Source of the DNA: Glycomyces paridis
GTDB taxonomy: Bacteria > Actinomycetota > Actinomycetes > Mycobacteriales > Micromonosporaceae
Length of the DNA: 57,613 nt
Reading direction: 5' to 3'
Assembly (NCBI RefSeq): GCF_004912155.1
Contig: NZ_STGX01000002.1
Coordinates: forward strand, 391,060-448,672
The notes under the pieces were generated by a model. It was given only the letters and a program-made list of their open reading frames with translations, did no database searches and was not told where the DNA came from. This document shows positions 8,425 to 17,255 of the stretch, piece by piece. The position numbers and the translations under genes are program-made. The first letter of the stretch is position 1, and every line of letters starts with the position of its first letter.

Positions 8425-9909
8425 TCAGCGGACGGTCACCGCCCACTGCTGGTTGGCGGCGCCGGTGCAGGGGGCCTGGACGATGGCGGCGTGGTTGGCG
8501 GTCGAGGCGGCCTGGAGGCAGAGGCCGGAGTGCTGGGCCACGACGAGGTGGTTGCCGTTCGCGGCCGGGCGGAGGGCGAAGCGCTGGTTGCCGCCGGCCC
8601 AGCAGCCCCACTGGCCGACGGGGGCGCCGGAGGCGGTGGACTGGTCGAGGACGTCCCAGCACTTGCCGGTGGCGGTGTTGGCGATGGACCCGACCTTGGA
8701 GCCGGGGTAGACGGGGTCGAAGGTGAAGGCCTGCGGGGCGCCGCTCCAGCAGTCGTACTGGATGAGCGCGGTGCCGTCGGTGCCGGAGCCGCTGGGCACG
8801 TCGATGCAGCGCCCGGACGCGGCGTTCAGAAACTTCGTGCCGTAGGGGCTGCCGTCGTCGTTGCCGGTCACGCCTTGGACCGTGCCGGCGGCGGTGTCGA
8901 TGTTGAGGGTGGAGTACCAGCTCAGCGACATGCTCGTGGTGCTGGGGAAGCTGATCGGAAGCCAGACGTACTCGCTGTCCATGGGTTTGCCGCCCCATTG
9001 AGGGCCCCAGCGGTCGCCCATGTAGAGGTAGCTGGTCCCGGAGGTGCCCGAGACGGTGGCGACGTACGTGGGTTGGGAGCCGAAGGTGGTGGAGTTGCCG
9101 ACGTTGGTCCAGCCGGACCAGCCGCCTTCGGGGAAGTTCGTGGTGGTGGCGTACTGGGCCTGGTTGGCGTTCCAGCCGGTGGCGCCGGAGGTGACCAGGA
9201 AGTAGACGCCGTTGCGCTGGAAGAGGGCCGGGGCCTCGCGGTGGTAGCCGTCGAAGGTGTAGACGAGCTCGTCGACGGCGAGGTAGTCGTCGGTGAGGCG
9301 GTAGACGTTGAGGTCGTAGTTGACGTCGGCCGCGGAGATGAGGTAGCCGGTGCCGTCGGTGTCGACGAAGAGGGTCATGTCGCGGGAGTCGAAGCCGGCG
9401 GGCCGGAAGGAGCCCTGGTAGTCGTAGTCGCCCGCGACGGTGTCGGAGACGGCGACGGCCACTTCGGCGTCGCCGTAGTCGACGCCGTTCTCCTTGTGGG
9501 CCCACAGGACGTAGTGGTCGTACTCGGCGTTGTAGATGACCTTGGGTCGCTCGATGTTGGCGGGCGAGAGGTCGGGGTCGGATTCGGCGGCGAGGATGTC
9601 GTTGGCGAAGGTCCAGTTCACGAGGTCGGTGGAGGCGTACATGCTCACCTGGTCGAACAGGTAGCCGTCGCGCTGCTCGCCGACCATGTAGTAGGTGGCG
9701 CCGACCTTGAGGATGCCGCCGCCGTGGGCGTGCATGAGGTCGCCGGAGGTCGTGTGGAGCGGCCGGCCGTTGTCGAAGACGGCGACGGCCTGGGCGGCGA
9801 GGTCGTCCTGGGCCTGGGCGGGCGGGCCGAGCGCGGCGGTGGCGAGCATGAGGCCCGCGGCGGCGACGAGTGCGGCCCTGCGCCGCCGCGGTCGGTTGGC
9901 GGTGGTCAT
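8425..9909 (-). CDS. Secreted GH43-like glycoside hydrolase with C-terminal ricin-type CBM13
   Basis: 494 aa. A signal peptide with Arg cluster (residues 1-33, ending PAQA) is followed by a five-bladed propeller domain (about 40-350). HAHGGGILKVGATYYMVGE and the later RDMTLFVDTDGTGYLI and YHREAPALFQRNGVYFLVTS are the pattern of GH43 subgroups that include exo-beta-1,3-galactanases. The C-terminus (about 365-494) is a ricin B trefoil (CBM13) with paired Cys and QxW-like repeats (NQRFAL, NQQWAV). The substrate is inferred, not shown; galactan or arabinogalactan side chains are plausible. ATG 9909 has AAGGAG upstream. The frame runs open to 10041, but that extension lacks a ribosome binding site. 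Confidence 0.85.
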   Translation of the reverse strand: MTTANRPRRRRAALVAAAGLMLATAALGPPAQAQDDLAAQAVAVFDNGRPLHTTSGDLMHAHGGGILKVGATYYMVGEQRDGYLFDQVSMYASTDLVNWTFANDILAAESDPDLSPANIERPKVIYNAEYDHYVLWAHKENGVDYGDAEVAVAVSDTVAGDYDYQGSFRPAGFDSRDMTLFVDTDGTGYLISAADVNYDLNVYRLTDDYLAVDELVYTFDGYHREAPALFQRNGVYFLVTSGATGWNANQAQYATTTNFPEGGWSGWTNVGNSTTFGSQPTYVATVSGTSGTSYLYMGDRWGPQWGGKPMDSEYVWLPISFPSTTSMSLSWYSTLNIDTAAGTVQGVTGNDDGSPYGTKFLNAASGRCIDVPSGSGTDGTALIQYDCWSGAPQAFTFDPVYPGSKVGSIANTATGKCWDVLDQSTASGAPVGQWGCWAGGNQRFALRPAANGNHLVVAQHSGLCLQAASTANHAAIVQAPCTGAANQQWAVTVR

Positions 9910-9957
9910 CGGCGTCTCCTTCTGCGCACCCCGAGGGGTATCGATCGATTCCTTTCG

Positions 9958-9986
9958 ATATTTGCACAGTGTCGACCACTTGTAAA
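9958..9986 (-). promoter_or_regulatory. Promoter of the GH43 gene
   Basis: On the minus strand TTTACA (9981-9986) and AAATAT (9958-9963) are exactly 17 nt apart. The leader is about 45 nt. A direct repeat CCACTTG-N-AAA at 9976-9986 and 10001-10011, 25 nt apart, overlaps the -35 and could be an activator or repressor site. Confidence 0.6.
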
Positions 9987-10025
9987 CACCCTTCGTATAA
10001 CCACTTGAAAAACGAGGGTGCGCAA

Positions 10026-10051
10026 CAGCGCCAGAGGTCACTCTGGCGCTG
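10026..10051 (-). terminator. Terminator after the ABC permease operon
   Basis: A perfect 11-bp stem (CAGCGCCAGAG and its complement) with GTCA loop, 4 nt past the permease stop. It separates the transporter operon from the GH43 promoter. Confidence 0.75.
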
Positions 10052-10054
10052 CGG

Positions 10055-10942
10055 CTACTTGATGGCGCCGGCGGTCAGGCCGGCCTGGATCTGGCGCTGG
10101 AAGATGACGTACGCGACGAAGATCGGCACCATCGCCAGCACCGTCCCGGCGAACAGCGCCCCCGCGTCGCCCTCGTAGCCCTGGCGCATCGCCAGGTTCG
10201 CGAGCCCCTGCGAGATCACCGCGTCGTCGGGGTTGCGGCTCAACAGGACCAGCGGCAGCAGGAACTGGTTCCACTGGCCGATGATGTTGAAGATGGTGAT
10301 CGCGATGAGGCCCGGCTTCGCCATCGGCAGCATCACCTGGAAGAACAGGCGGTAGTGCCCCGCGCCGTCCACCACCGCCGCCTCGGCGACCCCCGAGGGC
10401 AGCGTCCTGAAGAACGCCGTCAGGAAGAACACCGTGAACGGCAGCGAATAGGCGATGTAGACGAGGATCAGCCCCGTGTAGGTGTTCAGCAGCGAGACGT
10501 TGCTCAACGTCTTGAACAACGGGAACAGCGCCAGGAACACCGGGAACATCATCCCCGCGGCGAAACCGAAGTACAGGAGCCGGTTCCCCACGAACTCGTA
10601 GCGGGCCAGCACGTACGCCGCCATCGACCCCAGCAGCATCGTGCCGGTCACGCTGAAGACCATGACGAACAGCGTGTTCAGGAAGAAGCTGCCGATGTTG
10701 CCGTTGGTCCAGGCGTTGACGTAGTTTTCCCAGTGCGGCGCCGCGGGCAGGCCCAGCGGGTCGGTGGCGATCTCCCGGCTCGTCTTGAACGAGGTCACGA
10801 CGATCCAGGCCACCGGGACGATGACCATGAGCGCCCACAGCCACAGGAAGCCCTGCGAGAAGACGTTGAGCACATTGCCCTCGGAGCGCGGGGCCCGCTT
10901 CGCGGCGGGCGCCTCGGGCGGGGCGGAGGTGTCGGTTGCCAT
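10055..10942 (-). CDS. Sugar ABC transporter permease, MalG/NgcG type
   Basis: Inner-membrane subunit of a CUT1-type carbohydrate importer. 295 aa with six predicted transmembrane segments and the cytosolic EAA loop that docks the ATPase (EAAVVDGAGHYRLFFQVMLP). The N-terminus is a short cytosolic Pro/Ala segment. ATG 10942 has GAGGAG 4 nt upstream, 8 nt after the first permease gene. No ATPase gene is in the window, so it must share an MsiK-like ATPase, as actinobacterial CUT1 systems do. The substrate is inferred from neighbours (amino sugars). Confidence 0.9.
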   Translation of the reverse strand: MATDTSAPPEAPAAKRAPRSEGNVLNVFSQGFLWLWALMVIVPVAWIVVTSFKTSREIATDPLGLPAAPHWENYVNAWTNGNIGSFFLNTLFVMVFSVTGTMLLGSMAAYVLARYEFVGNRLLYFGFAAGMMFPVFLALFPLFKTLSNVSLLNTYTGLILVYIAYSLPFTVFFLTAFFRTLPSGVAEAAVVDGAGHYRLFFQVMLPMAKPGLIAITIFNIIGQWNQFLLPLVLLSRNPDDAVISQGLANLAMRQGYEGDAGALFAGTVLAMVPIFVAYVIFQRQIQAGLTAGAIK

Positions 10943-10950
10943 GTCGCTCC

Positions 10951-11874
10951 TCAGAACTCGATCCGCTCGCGGCGGCCCACGCGCAGGGACACCACGGCCA
11001 GGCTCAGCGCGGCGAAGAACAGGACCACGCCGATCGCCGACGCGAAGGCCTGCTCGCCGTGCTTGAACGCGTACTTCCAGATGACGCCGCCGACCACCTC
11101 GCTCGACGCGTCCGGCCCGCCCTGCTCGGGGGTCATGAGGTAGACCAGCACGAACACGTCCAGGGCGATGATCGACAGGTAGATCCACGCCGTCTGCACC
11201 GAGTCCCACAGCAGCGGCAGCGTGATCTTGAAGAACATCGGCCCGCGGCCCGCGCCGTCGATGATCGCCGCCTCGTAGAGGTCGCGCGGGATCGAGGCCA
11301 TCGCCGAGGAGAAGTAGACGAGGTAGAACCCGACCGCGCTCCACACCAGGACCCCGATGACCGCCGCCAGCACGAACCGCGTGTCGGCGAGGAACCCGTT
11401 GGCCGGGGCCGGCAGGCCCACCGCCTTCAGCGCCCCGGTGATGAGCCCGCCGAAGTTCTCGGGCGCGTACACCTGCTTCCACAGGATGCCCACGATCGCC
11501 ACCGATAGCACCTGCGGGAAGAAGAACACGATCTTGTGGAACCGCGCCCCGCGCACGCCCTCGATCCGGCCGCGGCGCACGCGCCCGCCCAGGTTGAGCA
11601 TGAACGCGAAGAACAGCCCCAGCGCGATCGTCACCAGCGGCATCACCAGCAGGATGATCCCGGTGTGCCGCAGGGCGGGCAGCACGAACCGCTCGTCCTT
11701 GAACAGGTTGACGTAGTTGTCGAAGCCGATGTACTCGAACGAGTTGCTCGACCCCGACCAGTCCGTCAGGGAGATCTGGAAGGCCTGGGCGAACGGCAGA
11801 ATCACCAGCCAGGCGTAGAGCCCCACCGGCAGCACCAGGAAACTCAAGATGAACGGATACCTGCCGTGCCTCAC
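10951..11874 (-). CDS. Sugar ABC transporter permease, MalF/NgcF type
   Basis: First permease of the importer. 307 aa, six transmembrane segments, EAA motif EAAIIDGAGRGPMFFKITLP. GTG 11874 has GGAGGG 8 nt upstream and lies 31 nt after the binding-protein gene. With the MalG-type subunit it forms the heterodimeric channel. Confidence 0.9.
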   Translation of the reverse strand: MRHGRYPFILSFLVLPVGLYAWLVILPFAQAFQISLTDWSGSSNSFEYIGFDNYVNLFKDERFVLPALRHTGIILLVMPLVTIALGLFFAFMLNLGGRVRRGRIEGVRGARFHKIVFFFPQVLSVAIVGILWKQVYAPENFGGLITGALKAVGLPAPANGFLADTRFVLAAVIGVLVWSAVGFYLVYFSSAMASIPRDLYEAAIIDGAGRGPMFFKITLPLLWDSVQTAWIYLSIIALDVFVLVYLMTPEQGGPDASSEVVGGVIWKYAFKHGEQAFASAIGVVLFFAALSLAVVSLRVGRRERIEF

Positions 11875-11905
11875 GACCCAGGCCCTCCTACTACTCGCGG
11901 CGGAC

Positions 11906-13306
11906 CTAGTCCTCGTGGGTGAACTTGTCGATGGAGTCGTCCGCGGCCGTCTCGTCGGCCACCGTCTGCATCCGCTCGATGAACTCGTCCGCAGTGGACT
12001 CTCCGGACAGGAGCGCGCCGAGCGCGGGCCTGACCTCCTCGTTCATCTTCGTGTACCAGAAGCGGAACCGCGGCTGGAAGAGGTCCTCGGGGTTCGCCAC
12101 GAGCTGGTCGGTCGCCTGCGCGGCCGGGTTCTCCAACTCGACCCCCTTGACGACCGTGGCCGCCTGCACCGTGTCGCCGAAGATCTGCGCGCCCTCCTTC
12201 GAGAGCATGATCCGCAGGTACTCGTACGCCCCGGCGAGGTTCGTCGCGTTCTTGGGCACCACGAACGGCTCCTCGCCGCCCGCGCTGATGAGACCCGGCT
12301 GCACCGAGCCCTCGAAGTACGGCACGCCCATCGGCATGTACTCGAAGTCCGCGGGCGCGATCGCCGCCTGCTCGTTCGGCAGCCACGACCCGCACGGCAG
12401 GAACGCCGCCTTGCGCTCGTTGAACGCCGTCTGCGACTGGATGTGGTCGATGCCGGGCGTGCCTTCGAGGATGTAGCCCTCGGAGTACAGCCCGGCCAGC
12501 GCCTCGGCCGCCTTGACGACCGACTCGTGGCGCCACGCGTCGGGTTCGAGGTGGTCGATGGCCTTGACGACGTCGACGCCGCCGTGGCGGCCGGCGAGCA
12601 TGAGGAAGAGGTCGTAGAGGTAGACCGGGTGCTGCCCGGCGTACGTCCAGGGCGCGATGCCGGCGGCCTGGATCGTCGGGCACAGCGCGAGCATCTCCTC
12701 CCAAGTGGTCGGAGCCGTCCAGCCCTGGTCGCGGAAGAGCTTGGCGTCGTACCAGACCGTCCACGCCGAGAAGACGTAGTTCAAGGCGTAGACCTCGCCG
12801 TTGAAGGTGCCCATGCCGAGCACCCCGTCGCGCAGGGTGTCGCGGACGGTGACCGCGGGGTCGTCGTAGGACGGCGCGTCGAGCAGCGGCGTGAGCTCGG
12901 CCAGCTCCCCGTCGCCGACCAGGGAGTCCATGGGGATCTGCTGGGCGCCGGAGTTGTCGAGGACGTCGCAGGGCTTGCCCTCGGCGAAGCGCGGCTGCTG
13001 GGTCTCGGCGATGGCCTGGGTGGCGAGGAACTCGATGTCCGACTCGGGGAAGGACTCCTTGTACAGCGCCTGGTGGGCCTGGGCGTACTCGTTGCCGAAG
13101 CCGCCGTCGAAGATGACGACGTCCAGAGGGGCGGACGGGTCGACGTCGAAGGGGTTCTCGGCGTTCTCGCCGACCTTCACCTCTTCGGCGTCGTCGTCGC
13201 CGCCGCTGGTCGCGCACGCGCCCAGCGAGGTCGCGGCGAGTCCGGCGGCGGTGGCCCCGAACAGCCTGCGGCGGGTGAAGATCGAGTCTGCGGTGGATTG
13301 CCTCAT
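11906..13306 (-). CDS. Carbohydrate ABC transporter substrate-binding lipoprotein (NgcE-like)
   Basis: Extracytoplasmic receptor of the importer. 466 aa. The N-terminus has an Arg cluster (RRRLFGATAAG), a hydrophobic segment and a lipobox with Cys31 (SLGAC), so it is a membrane-anchored lipoprotein, perhaps Tat-exported. The rest is a family 1 sugar-binding fold (ALNYVFSAWTVWYDAKLFRDQGW; TWEEMLALC). The closest functional type from memory is NgcE, the N-acetylglucosamine/chitobiose binder of Streptomyces, but MurNAc or MurNAc-GlcNAc fits the neighbouring murQ and nagZ. ATG 13306 has AAGGAG 7 nt upstream. The frame continues upstream across the regulator gene as a shadow. Confidence 0.88.
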   Translation of the reverse strand: MRQSTADSIFTRRRLFGATAAGLAATSLGACATSGGDDDAEEVKVGENAENPFDVDPSAPLDVVIFDGGFGNEYAQAHQALYKESFPESDIEFLATQAIAETQQPRFAEGKPCDVLDNSGAQQIPMDSLVGDGELAELTPLLDAPSYDDPAVTVRDTLRDGVLGMGTFNGEVYALNYVFSAWTVWYDAKLFRDQGWTAPTTWEEMLALCPTIQAAGIAPWTYAGQHPVYLYDLFLMLAGRHGGVDVVKAIDHLEPDAWRHESVVKAAEALAGLYSEGYILEGTPGIDHIQSQTAFNERKAAFLPCGSWLPNEQAAIAPADFEYMPMGVPYFEGSVQPGLISAGGEEPFVVPKNATNLAGAYEYLRIMLSKEGAQIFGDTVQAATVVKGVELENPAAQATDQLVANPEDLFQPRFRFWYTKMNEEVRPALGALLSGESTADEFIERMQTVADETAADDSIDKFTHED

Positions 13307-13365
13307 GGGTCGCTCCTTCAAGGGGTTGCTGGTTGGGCGTGGCCGCGTTGCGGACGGTGTGAGGG

Positions 13366-14298
13366 TCAGCTCGCTCCGGTCCGGAGATCGGGTGTCGGCC
13401 GGTGGCCGACGACGGCCCGGGCCCTGGATTCCAGGGCTTCGAGGGCTTCGGGGAACCGCCGCTGCGCGACGGCGATGTGGACGAGGTCGGCGACCAGCAG
13501 GGCCGAGTGGCGGGAGGCGAGCAGGTCCGCGCGGTGGCTGGTGCGCCGGGCCGAGGAGACCAGGCAGACGTCGGCGACCTCGGCGAGGACGGCCTCGGGG
13601 CAGGCGGTGATCGCGGCGGTGAGGGCCCCGCGGGTGCCGGCCTCGCTGAGCATCTCGATGGTCTCGGCGGTGGTGCCGGAGTGGGAGACGGCTATGGCGA
13701 CGTCGTCCTCCCCGAGAAGGGCGGCGCTGGCGAGGGCGTCGTGGACCTCGGTCCAGACCCAGGCGGCGACGCCGGTGCGGTAGAAGCCCATCTGGAGTTC
13801 GCGGGCGACGGTGGCGCTGGAGCCGACGCCGTAGACGTCGACGCGGCGGGCGTCGGAGACGGCGGCGGCGACGCGTTCGACGGCGGCGAGGTCGAGGGTG
13901 TCGACGGTGTCGCGGAGCATCGCGGCGTCGATGGTGATGAGCTGCTTGAGGACTTGGTCGAGCGGGTCGGAGGGGGCGATCTCCTGGCCGATGTTGACGT
14001 CCCAGCCGGTCTCGTGGCGGGCCGAGGCGCGCCCGGTCTCGGTGGCGATCGCGACCCGCAGGGCCGCGTAACCGTCGTATCCGAGGTGGCGGCAGAATCG
14101 GGTGATGGTTCCTGGGGAGGTACCGGAGAGCTCGGCGAGGTCCATGATGGTGGCCCTCGCGGCGGCTTCGGGGTCGACCAGCACTTGGTCGGCCACTTTG
14201 GACATGGCTTCTGACAGCTCGCTCGCGCCGAGGCGGATCCGTTCGAGGACGCCGACCTCGGGGCTCGCGGTGGGCGCGTCGGTCCTGATTTGGTCCAT
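13366..14298 (-). CDS. RpiR/MurR-family transcriptional regulator with SIS domain
   Basis: 310 aa. The N-terminal RpiR helix-turn-helix (about 20-95; RATIMDLAELSGTSPGTITRFCRHLGYDGYAAL) is followed by a sugar-isomerase (SIS) effector domain (about 135-270; VDVYGVGSSATVARELQMGF, VSHSGTTAETIEML). Such proteins sense sugar phosphates; MurR senses MurNAc-6-phosphate. It heads the ABC importer operon and is divergent from the kinase gene. Between them lie a TTGACA-18-TAGTTT promoter and two dyad elements. Likely local regulator of transporter and kinase. Confidence 0.92.
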   Translation of the reverse strand: MDQIRTDAPTASPEVGVLERIRLGASELSEAMSKVADQVLVDPEAAARATIMDLAELSGTSPGTITRFCRHLGYDGYAALRVAIATETGRASARHETGWDVNIGQEIAPSDPLDQVLKQLITIDAAMLRDTVDTLDLAAVERVAAAVSDARRVDVYGVGSSATVARELQMGFYRTGVAAWVWTEVHDALASAALLGEDDVAIAVSHSGTTAETIEMLSEAGTRGALTAAITACPEAVLAEVADVCLVSSARRTSHRADLLASRHSALLVADLVHIAVAQRRFPEALEALESRARAVVGHRPTPDLRTGAS

Positions 14299-14329
14299 TG
14301 GCGTCCCCTTCGGGAGGTGGATGCAAGAA

Positions 14330-14359
14330 AAACTATTACCTATGCCACACTCATGTCAA
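14330..14359 (-). promoter_or_regulatory. Promoter of the rpiR-ABC operon
   Basis: On the minus strand TTGACA (14354-14359) and TAGTTT (14330-14335) are 18 nt apart. The -10 overlaps AAAAACTATT (14328-14337), which is an inverted copy (8 of 10) of AATTATTTTT at 14369-14378. Confidence 0.65.
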
Positions 14360-14363
14360 GTTC

Positions 14364-14380
14364 GTGAGAATTATTTTTAC
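14364..14380. promoter_or_regulatory. Candidate RpiR operator in the divergent region
   Basis: GTGAGAATTATTTTTAC is an imperfect 17-bp dyad (5 of 7 arm positions pair). Its GTRARAA half-site resembles the dyad upstream of murQ (17256-17271). Confidence 0.45.
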
Positions 14381-14436
14381 TGGTTTGCACCTCAAGCCGA
14401 TGCCACCCACCGGCATCGCGAGAAGCGGGGAACCCC

Positions 14437-15390
14437 ATGAACGCAAGACTCGCCGTCGGCCTCGACGCCGGCGGGACCAGCAGCCGCGCCGTCCTCATCG
14501 ACGAGTCGGGCGCCGTGCTCGGCACCGGCGCCTCCGGCCCCGCCAACCCGGTCGGCGGCGACAGGGAGACCGCGCTGTCCAACATGGCCCTGGCGTTCCA
14601 GCGGGCGCTCGGCGGCATCGACCCCGCCGAGGTCGGCTCGGTCTGCGTCGGCACCGCCGGCGCGCTCTCCCTCACCGAGGAGGTCCGCCACCTCTCCTCG
14701 GACCTCAAGCGGCGCTTCGCGGTCGACTGCCGGGTCGAAGTGGTCTCCGACGCCGTCATCGCCTTCGCGGCCGGTTCCTCGGCCCCCGACGGGACGGTGG
14801 TCGTCTCCGGCACCGGCGCGGTGGCGTTCGCGATCCGCGACCGCTCCCCCGCCCTGCGCTCGGACGGGTACGGGTGGCTGTTCGGCGACGCGGGCTCGGG
14901 CTTCTGGCTCGGGCGCGAGGCCGTGCGCGCGGCCCTGATCCACATCGACGGGAACGGGCCCGGCGGGCGGCTCGTCGAGGCCATCATCGCCGCCGTCTCC
15001 CCCGACCACCGACGCTCCGGCGCCCTCGTCGCCAAGTGCATGGCGGACCCGCCGGTGCGCCTGTCGCGCTTCGCGGCCCTGGTCTGCGAGGCCGCCGACG
15101 GCGGCGACCCGGTCGCCAAGACCATCGTCGCCCGCGCCGTGAGCCACCTGGCCGACTCGGTCTCGCACGTGGTCGACCGGGACCTGCCGATCGTCATGGC
15201 CGGGAGCCTCCTGACGCGCCCGACCCCGATCGCGGCCCTCCTTCAGGAGCGCTTCCGCCTCATCTACCCGCGCGCGGGCATCAGCAAGGCCACCGACCCC
15301 GCCGTCGGCGCCGCCTGGATGGCCGCCAGCGTCTTCGTCACCGACCCGGTCGACCGGGCCCGCCTCCACCGCCAACTCGCCTGGCGCTGA
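14437..15390 (+). CDS. N-acetylglucosamine kinase-type BadF/BadG ATPase
   Basis: Phosphorylates an amino sugar (GlcNAc or MurNAc) with ATP in the cytoplasm. 317 aa, ASKHA fold: phosphate-1 loop GLDAGGTSSRAVLID (8-22), SGTGAVAF (about 124-131), the sugar-binding block GYGWLFGDAGSGFWLGREA (about 144-162) and the adenosine-side motif MAGSLL (about 252-257). The family also contains MurNAc/GlcNAc kinase MurK, which fits murQ nearby. It is transcribed divergently from the RpiR-ABC operon. The ribosome binding site is weak. Confidence 0.88.
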   Translation: MNARLAVGLDAGGTSSRAVLIDESGAVLGTGASGPANPVGGDRETALSNMALAFQRALGGIDPAEVGSVCVGTAGALSLTEEVRHLSSDLKRRFAVDCRVEVVSDAVIAFAAGSSAPDGTVVVSGTGAVAFAIRDRSPALRSDGYGWLFGDAGSGFWLGREAVRAALIHIDGNGPGGRLVEAIIAAVSPDHRRSGALVAKCMADPPVRLSRFAALVCEAADGGDPVAKTIVARAVSHLADSVSHVVDRDLPIVMAGSLLTRPTPIAALLQERFRLIYPRAGISKATDPAVGAAWMAASVFVTDPVDRARLHRQLAWR

Positions 15391-15572
15391 AGAGACAGCG
15401 CACTCGGATCCAAAGCCCGCAATACCGAGAATATGTGCCGAACAATAAGAAATAGAATGAAATACCGATAGCCGATTGTTTCATTTCAATAGCTCTGCGA
15501 AAGATCGCTCGCACTCACAAATCGAGAACCAATCGGCCGCGAATCAATGAAATGTGATGCTAGTCTCATTTT
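15391..15572. other. AT-rich intergenic patch with repeats
   Basis: A patch visibly richer in A and T than anything around it. Direct AATGAAAT repeats (near 15455 and 15546) and a CATTTCA/TGAAATG inverted pair are present. TAGTCT ends 6 nt before the ATG of the next gene and could be the -10 of a leaderless transcript. Confidence 0.4.
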
Positions 15573-16250
15573 ATGTCCTCCGATCTAGATCCCAGTAGTT
15601 TCATGCCGGGCAGCGAGGGCGAGGAAGCTCCTCCAGCCCGACACACCCGTGCCTCCCTCCGTAGCAAAACCGGACTCCTCCTCGCGGTCATCCCCATTAC
15701 GCTGATCCTGGGTGTGCTCATCGGCTATCGAGCTTCCAGACCCAGCCAAACCGAGTTCGAGAATCTGCAATCGGAGAAGGCCTCGGCGCTCGATACTTCC
15801 GACTCCCTCCAAGAAGAGGTGGACCGCCTCGAAGACCGCATCGCCGACCTCAACGCACAGATCGACGACCTGAGGGCCGAGGTCGATCAGGTAGATGAGC
15901 GCGAAGCCGGGCTGGACCAACGCGAATCAGGACTCGACGCCCGCGAAGAGGAGCTTGCAGAGCTTCAGGCCGAGCTCGACGGACGCGAGCAGGAGCTCAC
16001 CGAAACCGAGGACGAGATCGAGGCGAACACGATTCCCGGCGACGGCGTCTGGGTCGTCGGAGAAGAAGTCGCACCCGGCGTGTACAAGGCTCAAGGGTCC
16101 GGTTCCGCGTGCTACTGGGCGAGACTGGATTCCCTCGACACGTTTGACATCCTCAACAACCACTTCGGGTCCGCCAACGTCACCGTCGAGATCCAGGAGA
16201 GCGACACAGCTTTCGAGACATCGGGATGCGGATCCTGGATCAAGCAGTTA
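15573..16250 (+). CDS. Single-pass coiled-coil surface protein; stop codon apparently lost
   Basis: Not recognised as a named family. Visible layout: cytosolic N-terminus (1-35), one transmembrane segment (about 36-52; LLLAVIPITLILGVLIG), a long charged coiled coil (about 65-150; repeated EERE/LDxR heptads), then a small domain (about 150-225) with WVVGEEVAPGVYKA and two Cys, ending FETSGCGSWIKQ. Similar actinobacterial proteins, from memory, end just there. Here the expected stop is TTA (16248-16250), and the frame runs on through a terminator hairpin and antisense to murQ until 17261. I give the plausible authentic part; the literal ORF is 15573-17261 (562 aa). Confidence 0.6.
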
Positions 16251-16251
16251 C

Positions 16252-16298
16252 CCGGTCGGTCCAGGGCGCTGCGATTTGCAGCGCCCCGGACCGACCGG
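16252..16298. terminator. Bidirectional terminator between coiled-coil gene and murQ
   Basis: A stem of about 21 bp with one mismatch (CCGGTCGGTCC-A-GGGCGCTGC) around a 5-nt loop. It ends at the base before the murQ stop codon and just after the expected end of the coiled-coil gene, as expected for convergent genes. Confidence 0.8.
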
Positions 16299-17234
16299 CT
16301 AGTCCGCGGCCCCGATCAAAGCGCCGGCCAGGCGACCTTCCGCCCGACGCAGCCGCGCCTCGGCATCCTTGACGCCGACACCCAACTCGAGCATCACCAC
16401 GGCGGTCTTGATCCTGTTGCCCGAAGCGATCAGCGCAGCCTCGGCATCCTCTGGTCCAGCACCCGTGATGTCCCTGATCATCCGGACAGCTCGCGCTGCG
16501 AGTTTCGAATTCGCAACTCGCATGTCCACCATGTAGTTCCCGTAGACCTTGCCCAGGCGGACCATCGAGATCGTGGAGATCATGTTGAGTACGAACTTCT
16601 GCGCCGTGCCCGACTTGAGGCGGGTCGAGCCGGCCACGACCTCGGGGCCCACCGCGACCTCGATGGCGAACTCGGCCGCTTCCGACAGCGCCGCACCGGT
16701 GTTGCACGAGAGCCCCACGGTGAGGGCGCCCCGTCGGCGGGCCTCGTGGATCGCGGCGAGCACGAACGGAGTCCGGCCGCTCGCGGCGATGCCCACCACC
16801 GCGTCGTCGGGTCCGATGTCCTCGGCCGCCATCGCCGCCGCCCCCGCGTCGGCGTCGTCCTCGGTGCCCTCGACCGCGCCGCCCTCGGCGGCCCGGCCGC
16901 CCGCGAGGACGGCCTTGACCAGCTCGGGGTCGGTGGAGAACGTCGGTGGGCACTCGGCCGCGTCCATCACCGCCATCCGCCCGGCGGTCCCCGCGCCGAC
17001 GTAGCGCAGCCGCCCGCCCCGCGCGAGGCGGGCGGCCACCGCGTCGATCGCGGCCGCCACCTCGGGGAGGACGGCGGCCACGGCGGCCGGTACGCTCGCG
17101 TCGGCCTCGTTCATGGTGCGGGCCAGGTCCAGGGTCGAGAGGTGCTCGATCCGGGCGTACCGCGGATCGGCCTGTTCGGTTGCCAGCATGGCCAGTTGGG
17201 CGCGCGCCCGCAGGCGCTCGGTCGACTCACTCAC
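16299..17234 (-). CDS. murQ: N-acetylmuramic acid 6-phosphate etherase
   Basis: Cleaves the D-lactyl ether of MurNAc-6-phosphate to give GlcNAc-6-phosphate and D-lactate, the key step of muramic acid recycling. 311 aa, SIS fold: YVGAGTAGRMAVMDAAECPPT (about 78-98) contains Glu94, and VEGTEDDAD has Glu122; these match the two catalytic glutamates of the family. GIAASGRTPFVLAA and the NMISTISMVRLGKVYGNYMVD signature are also present. The GTG start at 17234 has no Shine-Dalgarno but lies 7 nt after TACGCT, suggesting a leaderless mRNA. It is divergent from an rpiR gene and shares its operator region. Confidence 0.95.
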   Translation of the reverse strand: MSESTERLRARAQLAMLATEQADPRYARIEHLSTLDLARTMNEADASVPAAVAAVLPEVAAAIDAVAARLARGGRLRYVGAGTAGRMAVMDAAECPPTFSTDPELVKAVLAGGRAAEGGAVEGTEDDADAGAAAMAAEDIGPDDAVVGIAASGRTPFVLAAIHEARRRGALTVGLSCNTGAALSEAAEFAIEVAVGPEVVAGSTRLKSGTAQKFVLNMISTISMVRLGKVYGNYMVDMRVANSKLAARAVRMIRDITGAGPEDAEAALIASGNRIKTAVVMLELGVGVKDAEARLRRAEGRLAGALIGAAD

Positions 17235-17255
17235 AGTTGCGAGCGTAGCGCAGTG

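Noticed and set aside
7375..10008. 877-aa plus-strand ORF over rpsE and the GH43 gene
   Set aside because: It crosses two well-supported minus-strand genes and two terminators and shows no family pattern.
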